A stretch of DNA of 64,000 nt, taken from assembly GCF_026659735.1 (NCBI RefSeq), contig NZ_JANSKK010000007.1, positions 186,001-250,000 on the forward strand, written 5' to 3'. A model generated the notes under the pieces. The model did not search any database. It was not told the origin of the DNA and saw only the letters and a program-made list of their open reading frames with translations. A program made the position numbers and the translations under genes. This DNA comes from Staphylococcus pettenkoferi (GTDB taxonomy: Bacteria > Bacillota > Bacilli > Staphylococcales > Staphylococcaceae). Positions 28,274-38,720 of the stretch are shown in pieces. The stretch's first letter is position 1; every line of letters begins with the position of its first letter.

Positions 28274-30040
28274 TTAATGTTTAATGCGTAGTGATAATTC
28301 GTCTAATTGTTTATCAGACACTTCGCTTGGAGCGTCAGTTAAGAGACATGTTGCTGAAGCTGTTTTAGGGAAAGCAATAGTATCTCTTAAGTTAGTACGA
28401 CCTGTTAAGAGCATTACGAGACGGTCTAAACCTAATGCAATACCGCCATGTGGTGGCGCGCCGTATTTAAAGGCATCAAGTAAGAAACCGAATTGTTCTC
28501 TTGCTTGCTCTTCAGTAAAGCCAAGTACTTCGAACATTTTAGCTTGTAGTTCTTCATTATGAATTCTGATAGAACCGCCACCGAGCTCGTAACCGTTAAG
28601 CACAATATCGTATGCGTTTGCTTGAGCGTTTTCAGGTTCAGAATCTAATTTAGCAATATCTTCTTCTTTCGGTGAAGTGAATGGATGGTGAGCGGCTACA
28701 TAACGTTTAGCATCTTCATCATATTCTAGAAGTGGCCAATCTGTTACCCATAAGAAGTTCAATTTAGATTCATCGATAAGATCGAGTTCACGTGCAAGTT
28801 TCAGACGTAAAGCACCTAAACTTTGTGCTACAACTTTAACTGAATCTGCTACGAAGAAGACAATGTCGCCAGATTTCGCTTGAGTTAATTCGCTTAGGCG
28901 TGACACGTGTTCTTCTTCAAAGAAACGCGCAATCGGACCGTTGAGGCCATCGTCTGTCACTTTAACCCATGCAAGTCCTTTAGCACCGTAAATATTCACA
29001 AATTCCATGAGTTTATCAATATCTTTACGTGTATACTTGTCTGCAGCACCTTCCACGACGATCGCTTTAACTTGACCACCACTGTTTACAGCATTGCTAA
29101 ATACTTTAAAGTCCATTGTTTCGCCGAGTTCAGATACGTCAATGAGTTCCATACCGAAACGTGTATCTGGTTTGTCAGAACCGAAACGTGACATCGCTTC
29201 AGCGTACGTCATACGTGGGAATGCACCTTCAAGTTCAACGCCTTTCACATCTTTGACAATTTTTTGAAGAAGTTCTTCTCCCATTTCAATCACATCTTCT
29301 TGGTCTACGAAACTCATTTCGATATCGACTTGAGTGAACTCAGGTTGACGGTCCGCACGTAAGTCTTCGTCACGGAAACATTTAACGATTTGATAGTATT
29401 TGTCGAAACCACTGATCATTAATAATTGCTTAAAGATTTGTGGTGATTGTGGTAAGGCGTAGAATTCACCTTCATGAACACGAGATGGAACGAGATAGTC
29501 ACGTGCACCTTCTGGAGTTGATTTCGTTAATACTGGTGTTTCAACGTCATAGAATCCAGCACCATCTAAATATTCACGAATTGATTTAGTTGTTTGATGA
29601 CGCATTTTGAAAGTTTGTGCGAGTTCTTGACGACGTAAGTCAAGGTAACGATATTTCAGACGTACGTTTTCATCTACATTGATGTTCTCTTCGTTAATCG
29701 CAAATGGTGGTGTTTGAGATTTATTGATGATCTCAATGTTAGAAACTTGTACTTCTACGTTACCTGTTTTGATTTTAGGGTTAACTGTTTCAGGGTCACG
29801 CTTTTTAACCACACCTTGAACTTCAACGACATACTCTGAACGAACTGTTTCAGCCACTTGGAGGGCTTCTTCAGAGAATGAAGGGTTGAAGACGATTTGA
29901 ACATGGCCTTCACGGTCTCTTAAATCTACGAAAATAAGACCACCAAGGTCACGACGGTTGTGTACCCAGCCTTTCAATGTTACCTCTTGTTCTAAATATT
30001 TTTCTGTGATTAAACCACAATATGTTGTACGTTTAGACAT
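28274..30040 (-). CDS. aspS: Aspartyl-tRNA synthetase
   Basis: A 588-residue bacterial-type AspRS. OB-fold anticodon domain about 1-110 ([21 protein letters not shown]), class II core with [21 protein letters not shown] (motif 2) near 215, the GAD insertion domain about 290-410, and motif 3 [19 protein letters not shown] near 530. The ATG has AAGGAG upstream. It lies 12 bp after hisS and so shares the T-box-controlled transcript. Confidence 0.97.
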   Translation of the reverse strand: MSKRTTYCGLITEKYLEQEVTLKGWVHNRRDLGGLIFVDLRDREGHVQIVFNPSFSEEALQVAETVRSEYVVEVQGVVKKRDPETVNPKIKTGNVEVQVSNIEIINKSQTPPFAINEENINVDENVRLKYRYLDLRRQELAQTFKMRHQTTKSIREYLDGAGFYDVETPVLTKSTPEGARDYLVPSRVHEGEFYALPQSPQIFKQLLMISGFDKYYQIVKCFRDEDLRADRQPEFTQVDIEMSFVDQEDVIEMGEELLQKIVKDVKGVELEGAFPRMTYAEAMSRFGSDKPDTRFGMELIDVSELGETMDFKVFSNAVNSGGQVKAIVVEGAADKYTRKDIDKLMEFVNIYGAKGLAWVKVTDDGLNGPIARFFEEEHVSRLSELTQAKSGDIVFFVADSVKVVAQSLGALRLKLARELDLIDESKLNFLWVTDWPLLEYDEDAKRYVAAHHPFTSPKEEDIAKLDSEPENAQANAYDIVLNGYELGGGSIRIHNEELQAKMFEVLGFTEEQAREQFGFLLDAFKYGAPPHGGIALGLDRLVMLLTGRTNLRDTIAFPKTASATCLLTDAPSEVSDKQLDELSLRIKH

Positions 30041-30052
30041 TCTATCTACTCC

Positions 30053-31315
30053 TTATTTAGTGAAAAATTCAGCGATTTGATCTAAAGCTATTTCTTTAGA
30101 TTCACCTGATTGCATATCTTTAATTGCTATGCGTTGTTGTTCTAATTCTTGATCTCCGATGACGACAGTGTAACGGGCATTCAGTCGATCAGCCTGTTTC
30201 ATCTGTGCTTTGATTTTACGATTTAAATAATCTTTATCGACACTGATGCCTTGCTTTCTTAAATCATTGAGCAAGCGTACAGCATAACGATCAGCATCAT
30301 CACCCATCGTAACGACGAAGAGATCTAGAGGTTCTTCGTCAACGAGTTCAATGCCTTCTTGTTCTAAAGCCATCAACAAGCGTTCAATACTTAATGCGAA
30401 ACCAATACCTGTTTGGTCCGGTCCATCAAGTAGTTGAAGTAAACCGTTGTAGCGACCGCCGCCGCAAAGTGTTGTGATTGCACCATCGTAATCAGGATCG
30501 TCAATCATCAATTCGAAAGCCGTATGCGTGTAATAATCTAAACCACGAACAAGGTTAGGGTCTTCTTCGTAGCGAATATTTAAATCATCTAAGTGTGCTT
30601 TCACTTGGTTGTAGTACGCTTGAGACTCGTCATTGAGATAATCTGTGATTCGCGGTGCAGTCTTCACTGCTTCTTTATCGCGATCCACTTTACAATCCAG
30701 AATACGCATAGGGTTAGTGTGTAATCTTGATTGACAATCTTGGCAGAAGTCGTCGATTACAGGTTCAAAGTGTTTCACTAATGCTTGATTATATTCTTGA
30801 CGAGAATCGATATCACCAATACTATTGATGACGAGTTTTAGATTTTTTAAGCCGAATGATTCGTATATATGTACGACCATAGCTAGTACTTCGGCATCGA
30901 TACTTGGGTCTTCTGAGCCGATCGCTTCAACACCGAATTGAGTGAACTGACGATAACGTCCCTTTTGTTTGCGTTCATAACGGAACATGGGTCCTACATA
31001 ATATAGTTTCACAGGTTGATTCGCTTGCCCCTGCATTTTCTTCTCTATATAAGATCTCACTACGGCCGCTGTACCTTCTGGTCTCAAAGTCAGGTCGCGA
31101 TCACCTTTATCTTTAAAATTGTACATTTCTTTCTGTACAACATCAGTGGAATCGCCAACACCTCTGGCAAAGAGATCTGTACTCTCAAAGATAGGTGTGC
31201 GGATCTCTTGATAGTTATACAACTTCATTAATTCTTCAAGTCTGGATTCGATAAATTGCCATTTCTTCGTTTCTCCAGGAAGTATATCTTGCGTACCTCT
31301 TGGTATATTAATCAT
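30053..31315 (-). CDS. hisS: Histidyl-tRNA synthetase
   Basis: A 420-residue class II HisRS. Motif 2 is FRYERKQKGRYRQFTQFG near 112, the histidine-specific motifs are LVRGLDYYTHTAFE near 258 and CGGGRYNGLLQLLDG near 283, and the anticodon-binding domain fills about 330-420. First gene of hisS-aspS, controlled by the T-box leader upstream. Confidence 0.97.
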   Translation of the reverse strand: MINIPRGTQDILPGETKKWQFIESRLEELMKLYNYQEIRTPIFESTDLFARGVGDSTDVVQKEMYNFKDKGDRDLTLRPEGTAAVVRSYIEKKMQGQANQPVKLYYVGPMFRYERKQKGRYRQFTQFGVEAIGSEDPSIDAEVLAMVVHIYESFGLKNLKLVINSIGDIDSRQEYNQALVKHFEPVIDDFCQDCQSRLHTNPMRILDCKVDRDKEAVKTAPRITDYLNDESQAYYNQVKAHLDDLNIRYEEDPNLVRGLDYYTHTAFELMIDDPDYDGAITTLCGGGRYNGLLQLLDGPDQTGIGFALSIERLLMALEQEGIELVDEEPLDLFVVTMGDDADRYAVRLLNDLRKQGISVDKDYLNRKIKAQMKQADRLNARYTVVIGDQELEQQRIAIKDMQSGESKEIALDQIAEFFTK

Positions 31316-31337
31316 AGAATCTCTCCTCTTCTACATT

Positions 31338-31648
31338 AAAAAAGCCCTTGCGTGATATCATTAATCACACAAGGGACGAATTTCCGTGTTGCCACCCTCA
31401 TTGGTTACATTTGACATATAACCCACTCTCGACGTGTATCGGACGTCACGCGCTTTACTCTCGTAAAGTGCCTCTTCTTGTGTTCCACCTACAAGTTACT
31501 CAGCGTCTTCTTTCAGCTATGAATGACGTCTCTACAAGTTCTTCGATTAAAAAGCTATGTCAGCATCTACACTCATCGCATCAAAGAACTTTACCTCTTT
31601 CACATGTAGTTATCAAGAATATTAACGGTCAATTCTATTAGATTCAAT
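31338..31648 (-). promoter_or_regulatory. T-box leader of hisS-aspS
   Basis: Minus strand T-box core AGGGTGGCAACACGG (plus 31384-31398) followed by the terminator CCCTTGTGTGAT / ATCACGCAAGGG and a run of six T (31338-31375). The leader is long, about 310 nt, and has many stems; a CAC histidine codon occurs at a candidate specifier position but the stem I assignment was not resolved by eye. Confidence 0.92.
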
Positions 31649-31652
31649 CTAT

Positions 31653-31681
31653 ATATTAAAGGCTTTCGTGGTTGTTTGCAA
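31653..31681 (-). promoter_or_regulatory. Sigma-A promoter of hisS-aspS
   Basis: Minus strand TTGCAA (31676-31681), 17-bp spacer, TAATAT (31653-31658), just after the lytH stop codon and ahead of the T-box leader. Confidence 0.7.
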
Positions 31682-31684
31682 GTA

Positions 31685-32560
31685 TTAGTTACTAAAATAT
31701 ACTTTTAGTCCATCAACGACTGCTTCTTCTACAACATGACGATGTAACTTATCAGTAATCATATCTTCGTCAGTAGGATTACTGATATAGCCTAACTCTA
31801 ATAATACTGCAGGTTGGTTGGTTTGTCTTAATACTTGGAAATTCTCTTGCTTAGCTCCTCGATTGCTAAGCAAGGCTTTTTTCTGAATGCTTTGATTCAA
31901 CGTCTCAGCTAAACTTTCTTGACTTTCACGATACCAGTAGACTGTACCTCCATTGGCTTTGGTCGAATCGAGTGAGTCATTATGTATACTGATATACGCA
32001 TCACCTTTTAAATTACGGTCACTCAAAGAGACGTATGAGTCGTCTTCACGCGTCATTTTAACATGTGCGCCTTCACGCGTAAGTAGTGACTTTAACTCCT
32101 TAGCTGTTTTAAGGGTATAAACTTTCTCTAAACTCTTTTTCTGAGTACGACTTGAAGCGCCCTGATCACTACCACCGTGACCAGGGTCGAGGACAATCGT
32201 CTTACCTTTTAAAGAATCTTTGCTCGCAGTGACATCTTTCTTAATATCAAGATTCGTATGCCAACCGGCGATCCAACCCTTTTCTTTCTTATTATGCGAT
32301 TCAACTTGAATCCATTTACCAGATTTACCTATTTTATGAAAGTTATCACCTTTATGCACAGGATAAAGTTCTGGGTAGGCAGCATTCGGACCCGTGCGTA
32401 ACTCAGCATCTTGCGTCACATAAATCGTACTACTATTCTCATCGTTGTGATTCATCACCATAAATAAGAAGATGACGAAGATTAGAAAAAGTACTAAGGC
32501 AATGAGTGTGGGCAGATTCCACATTCGATGTTTACTCAGCCATCTACGTACTCCTGTCAT
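31685..32560 (-). CDS. lytH: N-acetylmuramoyl-L-alanine amidase LytH
   Basis: A 291-residue membrane-anchored amidase. A short cytoplasmic lead is followed by a transmembrane segment (about 17-36), an SH3b domain (about 47-105, [20 protein letters not shown]) and an Amidase_3 domain with the zinc residues in [29 protein letters not shown] and LLELGYISN. In S. aureus LytH works with the membrane protein ActH to strip peptides from glycan and so controls cell-wall growth sites. It overlaps dtd by 4 bp. Confidence 0.95.
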   Translation of the reverse strand: MTGVRRWLSKHRMWNLPTLIALVLFLIFVIFLFMVMNHNDENSSTIYVTQDAELRTGPNAAYPELYPVHKGDNFHKIGKSGKWIQVESHNKKEKGWIAGWHTNLDIKKDVTASKDSLKGKTIVLDPGHGGSDQGASSRTQKKSLEKVYTLKTAKELKSLLTREGAHVKMTREDDSYVSLSDRNLKGDAYISIHNDSLDSTKANGGTVYWYRESQESLAETLNQSIQKKALLSNRGAKQENFQVLRQTNQPAVLLELGYISNPTDEDMITDKLHRHVVEEAVVDGLKVYFSN

Positions 32561-33009
32561 AGAATCTTACCGTCCTGACTTTCATAAATAACCGTTACAG
32601 GGCCATCATTAGCAATATCCACTAACATGTCTGTTCCGAATTCGCCTGTCATAACAGTAATACCATAACTTTCTAACGCTTGGTTAAACTTCTGATACAT
32701 CTCTGTAGCCTCGTCTGGCGGCATAGCGTTAGAGAAACCAGGGCGATTCCCTTTTTTCACATCTGCATATAACGTGAATTGTGAAATAGATAAGATTTCA
32801 CCTTCAACTTGTTGAATGTTTAAGTTAAGTTTGCCGTTTTCATCTTCAAATAATCTCGCATTCGCTATCTTTTTAGCAATCATGTCTATATCAGCTTGAG
32901 TAGAATCTTTACCAAGACCTACGAGTAAACAATAACCTTGTTGAATTTCATTGTGTATTGAGTCATTTGAGACACTCGCATGTTTCACACGTTGTACTAC
33001 TACTTTCAT
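32557..33009 (-). CDS. dtd: D-aminoacyl-tRNA deacylase
   Basis: A 150-residue Dtd protein, usual length. It keeps both signature motifs, SQFTLYAD near residue 78 and the Gly-cisPro type [11 protein letters not shown] near 135. The enzyme frees D-amino acids from mischarged tRNA. It lies 15 bp after relA and its stop overlaps the lytH start. Confidence 0.96.
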   Translation of the reverse strand: MKVVVQRVKHASVSNDSIHNEIQQGYCLLVGLGKDSTQADIDMIAKKIANARLFEDENGKLNLNIQQVEGEILSISQFTLYADVKKGNRPGFSNAMPPDEATEMYQKFNQALESYGITVMTGEFGTDMLVDIANDGPVTVIYESQDGKIL

Positions 33010-33024
33010 CTTTATATCACACCT

Positions 33025-35223
33025 CTAATTCCACACGCGTGACACTGTATACACGTCACCGAGTTGCTTAATCTTCTCTACAACTTTGAAGACTTCGTTG
33101 ACGTTCTTTACCATCACGCTTAAGTTAATAGTTGCATTCTTCTCGACATCAGATTTACCTGAGACTTTGACGAGATGACTCGTCGTTGAGTTAACTGCCT
33201 GTAAGACTTCGTTTAAAAGTCCGTTACGATCATATGCTGAAATCTCTAAGTCCACTTGGTAACGTTGCATAGCATCTTTCGATTTCACCCATTCAACATC
33301 AATTAAACGCTCTTGTTCGTTTCTGATATTTGGACAGTCAGAACGGTGAACTTTGATACCATGTCCCTTAGTGATATAGCCTACAATATCATCGCCAGGA
33401 ATCGGATTACAACATTTAGAAAGTTTAATGAGTACGTTGTCTAAACCTTCAACATACACACCACTTTCTGTCGTAATACTATCTTTAATCGGCACTGTTT
33501 TGCTAACTTCTTGAGGGTCATTTAAAGCTTTCTGTTTATCGAGTACCCGTTGTTTTTCAGATAACTTATTGACGATTTGTAAAGCAGTCACGCCGCCAAA
33601 TCCAACTGCGGCAAATAAATCATCACTGTTAGAGAAATTATACTTTTCGTTCACGACTTCGATATTTTCTTCCGTTAAAATATCTTCGACTCTATAGCCA
33701 TGATCTCTTATTTCAGCTTCGACCATGAATTTACCTTTTTCAATGTTGGATGAACGATCTTGCTTTTTGAAGAAGCTTCGGATCTTACTTTTAGCACTAG
33801 ATGATTTTACGATTTTTAACCAGTCACGGCTCGGCCCATAAGAATGCTTGCTCGTTCTAATTTCAACAATATCACCGGTCTGTAACACGTAATCAATCGG
33901 TTCAATCTTGCCGTTGACTTTCGCGCCGATCATCTTATTCCCTACTTCACTATGGATAGCATAAGCGAAATCAATAGGAACCGCACCATAAGGCAGCTCG
34001 ATGACATCACTTTGAGGCGTAAAAGCATACACTTTATCACTTTGTAAGTCGAATTTAAGGGATTCCATAAATTCTTGAGCATCCGAAGTCGTCTTGTCTG
34101 TTTCAGCAAGTTCTTTTAGCCAATTAAGTTTATTCTGGAAGTCTTGGGTCTTGCTATTCACTTTCTTACCTTCTTTATAAGCCCAGTGTGCAGCTACCCC
34201 GTGCTCAGCAATTTCATGCATTTCATAGGTACGAATTTGAATTTCTAATGGATCTCCGTTCGGTCCTACCACAGTAGTATGGAGTGATTGGTACATATTC
34301 TGTTTAGGCATAGCGATGTAATCTTTGAAACGACCTGGCATTGGTTTCCACAATGTGTGAACCAAACCTAAGACCGCATAACAATCGTTAATACTGTTTA
34401 CGATGATACGAATAGCAAGTAAGTCAAAGATTTGATCGAATTGCTTCTTCTGCTTCACCATTTTACGGTAAATACTATAAATATGTTTTGGACGACCATT
34501 GATTTCGCCTTGAATATTCATTTGTTGCATTTCTGAATTGATGTGGTCGATCGCATGCTCGATATAAGCTTCACGCTCACTCCGCTTTTTCTTCATTAAA
34601 TTAACTATTCTGAAATATTGTACACTATCTATATAGCGTAATGCAGTATCTTCGAGTTCCCACTTGATCGTATTGATACCAAGACGATGTGCTAATGGCG
34701 CGTAAATTTCTAGCGTTTCCTTTGAAATACGCACTTGTTTATCACGCGGCATAGCTTTCAAAGTACGCACGTTATGTAAGCGGTCTGCAAGTTTAACTAA
34801 GATCACGCGTACATCTTTTGCTAAAGCGATAAATAATTTGCGGTGATTTTCAGCTTGTTGTTCTTCTTTCGAGCGATATTTGACCTTTTTAAGCTTAGTA
34901 ACGCCTTCAACTATGACTGCGACTTCTTCGTTAAAGATATTTTTCACATCGTCGAAGGTATAAGGTGTATCCTCAATGACATCATGAAGAAAGCCAGCAA
35001 CAATAGTTGGACCATCTAAGCGCATTTCAGTCAGTATTCCTGCTACTTGGATGGGATGCATGATGAAAGGCAAGCCATTTTTACGGAACTGGCCTTCATG
35101 AGCTTCGTAAGCGATATGATAACTTTTAAGTACATATTCGTAATCATCTGGAGAAAGATATGATTTCGCTTTGGATAATACTTCGTCTACGCTGTATGGA
35201 TATTCGTTATTCAAGTTAGACAC
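33025..35223 (-). CDS. relA: Bifunctional (p)ppGpp synthetase/hydrolase RelA (Rel/SpoT homologue)
   Basis: A 732-residue long RSH enzyme. HD hydrolase about 30-200 ([25 protein letters not shown]), synthetase about 230-370 ([26 protein letters not shown]), TGS about 395-455 ([15 protein letters not shown]), conserved-cysteine domain ([16 protein letters not shown]) and C-terminal ACT. Both catalytic sites appear intact. It makes and removes (p)ppGpp in the stringent response. It starts 318 bp after apt, so it probably has its own promoter. Confidence 0.97.
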   Translation of the reverse strand: MSNLNNEYPYSVDEVLSKAKSYLSPDDYEYVLKSYHIAYEAHEGQFRKNGLPFIMHPIQVAGILTEMRLDGPTIVAGFLHDVIEDTPYTFDDVKNIFNEEVAVIVEGVTKLKKVKYRSKEEQQAENHRKLFIALAKDVRVILVKLADRLHNVRTLKAMPRDKQVRISKETLEIYAPLAHRLGINTIKWELEDTALRYIDSVQYFRIVNLMKKKRSEREAYIEHAIDHINSEMQQMNIQGEINGRPKHIYSIYRKMVKQKKQFDQIFDLLAIRIIVNSINDCYAVLGLVHTLWKPMPGRFKDYIAMPKQNMYQSLHTTVVGPNGDPLEIQIRTYEMHEIAEHGVAAHWAYKEGKKVNSKTQDFQNKLNWLKELAETDKTTSDAQEFMESLKFDLQSDKVYAFTPQSDVIELPYGAVPIDFAYAIHSEVGNKMIGAKVNGKIEPIDYVLQTGDIVEIRTSKHSYGPSRDWLKIVKSSSAKSKIRSFFKKQDRSSNIEKGKFMVEAEIRDHGYRVEDILTEENIEVVNEKYNFSNSDDLFAAVGFGGVTALQIVNKLSEKQRVLDKQKALNDPQEVSKTVPIKDSITTESGVYVEGLDNVLIKLSKCCNPIPGDDIVGYITKGHGIKVHRSDCPNIRNEQERLIDVEWVKSKDAMQRYQVDLEISAYDRNGLLNEVLQAVNSTTSHLVKVSGKSDVEKNATINLSVMVKNVNEVFKVVEKIKQLGDVYTVSRVWN

Positions 35224-35450
35224 CCCTATACCTTATTACTGAAATTCCTTATTGTACGTCATTTATTCTATATTGTAACTTATCAGACTGGCTTCACGTC
35301 AACTGTCCTCATTCAATAGAATATTAGTTCTATCATACTACAACTTTTCATAGAAATAAATCACTTCAATTACACAAGTGGTACTTGAGGTAAAATGAAA
35401 GCACCCTGTGAAACATCGATGCGTTATCTCACTCTCTTTGAACTCATAAA
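35224..35450. other. Non-coding region upstream of relA
   Basis: AT-rich leader region of relA on the minus strand. No ORF or clear structured RNA was recognised; no promoter pair could be chosen with confidence. Confidence 0.35.
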
Positions 35451-35451
35451 G

Positions 35452-35500
35452 CTAAAACAAACTCGCTCCAAAGTAGAATGATTCTACCTTAAAGCGAGTG
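35452..35500 (-). terminator. apt terminator
   Basis: Outer arms CACTCGCTTTAAGGTAGAAT and ATTCTACTTTGGAGCGAGT (minus strand, two mismatches) followed by TTGTTTT. Confidence 0.85.
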
Positions 35501-35541
35501 CTTCTTATACGTATGGAATTCAATGAATGATTCTGATACGC

Positions 35542-36060
35542 TTATTCATCATATGAAATTAAACGATAAACGTCATAGTCTTTAATACGCTCAATACCAT
35601 TTAAATACTTGAGTTCAATTAAGAAAGCGATACCCACGACGATCCCACCAAGTTTCTCAACTAAGCCAATCGCCGCCTCAATCGTACCACCAGTAGCAAG
35701 TAAATCATCAGTGATAAGGACACGTTGACCAGGTTTGATTGCATCTTCGTGCATCGTTAAGACGTTCGTACCGTATTCTAATTCATATTCATAGCGAATC
35801 ACTTTACGTGGCAACTTGCCTTCCTTGCGAACAGGAGCAAATCCAATGCCCATAGAGTAAGCGACAGGACAACCGATGATAAATCCACGTGCTTCAGGTC
35901 CAACGACCACATCTACATCACGTTCTTTCGCATATTGGACGATTTGATCTGTAGCATAACCAAATGCTTCACCATTGTCCATTATCGTCGTGATATCTTT
36001 AAAGCTTACCCCTGGTTGTGGCCAATCTGGCACCTCTGATACGTATTTTTTTAAATCCAT
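35542..36060 (-). CDS. apt: Adenine phosphoribosyltransferase
   Basis: A 172-residue Apt. PRPP-binding motif [18 protein letters not shown] near 118-135, [15 protein letters not shown] near 55 and the N-terminal [16 protein letters not shown]. It salvages adenine to AMP. It follows recJ by 12 bp; this recJ-apt order is conserved in Firmicutes. Confidence 0.97.
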   Translation of the reverse strand: MDLKKYVSEVPDWPQPGVSFKDITTIMDNGEAFGYATDQIVQYAKERDVDVVVGPEARGFIIGCPVAYSMGIGFAPVRKEGKLPRKVIRYEYELEYGTNVLTMHEDAIKPGQRVLITDDLLATGGTIEAAIGLVEKLGGIVVGIAFLIELKYLNGIERIKDYDVYRLISYDE

Positions 36061-36072
36061 AAGATTTGCCTC

Positions 36073-38349
36073 CTAATTATTGTTCATTTCTGCTTTAATC
36101 CAACTTTTTAGTTTATTAAAATCTTCATAGAGAAGCAATTGTTCTACTTCAATTCGTGCTTGACGTGCTTGATAAAGGGAACTTGAATCAATTGCCTTCG
36201 TCGTTGAATCAGGGTTAATCACGATGAGGTCTTCTTCATTTTTGATAAAATTCAAGTCGTAGAAGACGCGTAAAATAAATTTCAAATGATCGGGCTTAAT
36301 TCTCAAGTACTCACATAATTGCATGCCTTCAGACACTAAATTTAAATTTCCTTTTTGATAAATCGCTTTATAGCAAGCTTTAAAACTTTCCATCTTCGGA
36401 ATACCTTCAAAGTACACTGAATGTTGATGAGTCAGCACTAAATAGATTTGCGCATTATTAATCTGCTTTAACGTTTCTTGCATCGCTGATAACGTTTCTG
36501 GCAACTCCATCATGACATATTTCTCATAAGTCTGTTGGAACGTTTCACCATAGTAGTAATGGTGTTCTGATGGTTTGTCTTGCTCATTTCGAATGATATA
36601 GGCGACTTCATTACTATTTTCAAAGTTAATATGTTTATTTTTACTACGATAATCCAAAATCTGTAATTGATTGCTCGCTAAATCTTGAATCATTAATTGT
36701 GGCGATTGATGACCGTTCCACTCATTAATTTCAAGCGTACCGATTAAATCAAGCGGTTGGCTTTCGCCGAGTTCCGATGCTAACTGGCCATGTTGCCAAT
36801 AAAGCGCTTGGAGACGATCTGCACCCAGTGTTAACTTTAAGTGTCGTTTCTCTTTGCCGATGCCTTTTGCTTGAATGACATTGATATCGCTCAGTTTAAA
36901 GCATGGCATAGCAAAGTCTGTGCCAAACGGACGTAATTTCTGTAAATCTCTAATATTTTTAACCGAAATATCAGTTTCTGCTATCTCAACATCCACTTTC
37001 TTAGTTGGAACGAGTGAGACTTGTTTAGCTAAAGCTTGCATCGTTTGATCTAATGCTTGATGTAAAGGTTCGATGTTCTCTATCGGTAAAGTCATACCTG
37101 CTGCCATGTGATGACCGCCAAATTTCGTAATCAAATCGGATTGTTCGCTCAAGATTTCAAACATTGAGACTTGATCTATACTGCGTGCAGAACCTTTCGC
37201 ATGATTCTGAGTCTCATCGATATTTAAGATAAGCGTAGGTAAATGATACGTTTCAACTACGCGAGAAGCGACAATCCCTAATACGCCCTCATGCCAATCT
37301 TGTTGGGCTAACAATAAGAACTTTGATCCTTGTTCAACTTGCTCTTGCGCCATAGCCATAGCTTGTTCAGCGATGGATTGGACAATGTCTTTACGTTCAT
37401 TATTAAAATACTCAACTTGCTCAGCTAAAAATTGAGCTTCTTCCATTTCATCTGTCATCAATAACTCAGCAGCAAGACTTGCATCCTCTAATCGCCCTAC
37501 TGCATTTAAACGTGGCCCGATAATAAAACCTATCGTTTCTTCTGTAATTGTTTGATCAAAACCCGCTTGTTGTAATAAAGCTTTGATTGGTACTGGTAAA
37601 TGCTGATTGAGAACATCCAGACCTTCCTTGACTAATGTACGATTCTCATCTGTCATAGAAACAAGATCTGCAATCGTACCTATAGCTACTAAAGCTTTGA
37701 AGTAGCTCGGTGGCTGATCTAGTAATGATTGCGCTAGCTTATAAGCAACACCAGCACCACATAAGTATTTAAAGGGATAATCATATTCTGGATGCATCGG
37801 ATGTACGATAGCATACGCTTCTGGTAACGTCGGACCCATTTCATGGTGATCGGTTACTATGACGTCGACATCTTGATCTTGTACAAGTTTAATTTCGTCG
37901 TGACCTTGAATACCACTATCTACGGTGATAATGAGCGAAACACCTTCATCCACCGCATTCTGGAAAGCTAATTCATTGGGGCCGTAGCCTTCAGAGAAAC
38001 GGTTAGGTATGTACCAACCGACGTGTGCACCTAATTCTCTTAGCGTCTTAACGAGGATTGTGGTAGATGTTACCCCATCTGCATCATAGTCGCCATAGAC
38101 GAGTATGGTTTCATTGCGATCGAGCGCTTGATTAATCCTTTCAACCGCCTTCGCCATATCGCTCATCGTTGCAGGGTCATGCAGAACTTGTCCTTTGAGT
38201 AAGCGTTCAATTTCCTCTTCTGTCGTGATCGCTTTACTTTCTAGCACCTGTTTCATGATAGGTGTCAAGTTAAATTGTTGTGCGATGTCGTCAGTAATGT
38301 GATTGTCGTTTGTTTCTGATAAAAGCCAATTATATTTCGGTTTAATCAT
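36073..38349 (-). CDS. recJ: Single-stranded-DNA exonuclease RecJ
   Basis: A 758-residue RecJ of the long Firmicutes type. DHH phosphoesterase part with LVYGDYDADGVTSTTIL near 83 and VIVTDHHEMGPTLP near 165; DHHA1 part with KFGGHHMAAGMTLP near 418; OB-fold domain about 460-560; and the staphylococcal C-terminal extension. It degrades single-stranded DNA 5'-3' in recombination and mismatch repair. Confidence 0.96.
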   Translation of the reverse strand: MIKPKYNWLLSETNDNHITDDIAQQFNLTPIMKQVLESKAITTEEEIERLLKGQVLHDPATMSDMAKAVERINQALDRNETILVYGDYDADGVTSTTILVKTLRELGAHVGWYIPNRFSEGYGPNELAFQNAVDEGVSLIITVDSGIQGHDEIKLVQDQDVDVIVTDHHEMGPTLPEAYAIVHPMHPEYDYPFKYLCGAGVAYKLAQSLLDQPPSYFKALVAIGTIADLVSMTDENRTLVKEGLDVLNQHLPVPIKALLQQAGFDQTITEETIGFIIGPRLNAVGRLEDASLAAELLMTDEMEEAQFLAEQVEYFNNERKDIVQSIAEQAMAMAQEQVEQGSKFLLLAQQDWHEGVLGIVASRVVETYHLPTLILNIDETQNHAKGSARSIDQVSMFEILSEQSDLITKFGGHHMAAGMTLPIENIEPLHQALDQTMQALAKQVSLVPTKKVDVEIAETDISVKNIRDLQKLRPFGTDFAMPCFKLSDINVIQAKGIGKEKRHLKLTLGADRLQALYWQHGQLASELGESQPLDLIGTLEINEWNGHQSPQLMIQDLASNQLQILDYRSKNKHINFENSNEVAYIIRNEQDKPSEHHYYYGETFQQTYEKYVMMELPETLSAMQETLKQINNAQIYLVLTHQHSVYFEGIPKMESFKACYKAIYQKGNLNLVSEGMQLCEYLRIKPDHLKFILRVFYDLNFIKNEEDLIVINPDSTTKAIDSSSLYQARQARIEVEQLLLYEDFNKLKSWIKAEMNNN

Positions 38350-38675
38350 TTATACGCCCTCATTTCCACAAGTCATTATACAAGACAACTGCCTAAATAA
38401 AAAGTATCTCTTCTTAGTAAAAACGATATTTCAGAGAGAATAAGCCTAGGACGTTAATGGAAATAATCTTCTGAGCTCTATAAAAACTATGCTTACAATA
38501 AAATTTAAATGTGTACTCGAGGTGCCTGTAGTCCCTTCTAATATTTCCGAATACTTATTTCATAATGCTAGTAATGTCTTAAATATATTACCAACCTCAT
38601 AAATGGATAGAATCCTGTCCTACTCCTATGTATGGAGGTGTGATAATGTTCAAAAATAAGTTCTATCATAGAAGT
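38350..38675. other. Non-coding region between recJ and secDF
   Basis: AT-rich; holds the recJ promoter side and a plus-strand micro-ORF (separate entry). No structured RNA recognised. Confidence 0.35.
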
Positions 38676-38678
38676 TAA
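38646..38678 (+). CDS. Possible 10-codon micro-ORF with strong ribosome binding site
   Basis: Plus strand ATG at 38646 with GGAGG exactly 7 bases upstream, coding MFKNKFYHRS and stopping with TAA just before the secDF terminator hairpin. There is no plus-strand gene downstream, so it is not an ordinary leader peptide. It could be a tiny peptide, the end of a decayed gene, or chance. No promoter was clear. Confidence 0.25.
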   Translation: MFKNKFYHRS

Positions 38679-38707
38679 AAAGCCCGTAGACGAAGTTGTC
38701 TACGGAC
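38676..38707 (-). terminator. secDF terminator
   Basis: Arms CCGTAGAC and GTCTACGG with a six-base loop; on the minus strand followed by GCTTTTTAA. Confidence 0.9.
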
Positions 38708-38720
38708 TCGATATCAAAAA

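Noticed and set aside
31348..31641. Plus-strand 97-codon ORF
   Set aside because: It runs antisense through the hisS T-box leader; the structured RNA explains the region.
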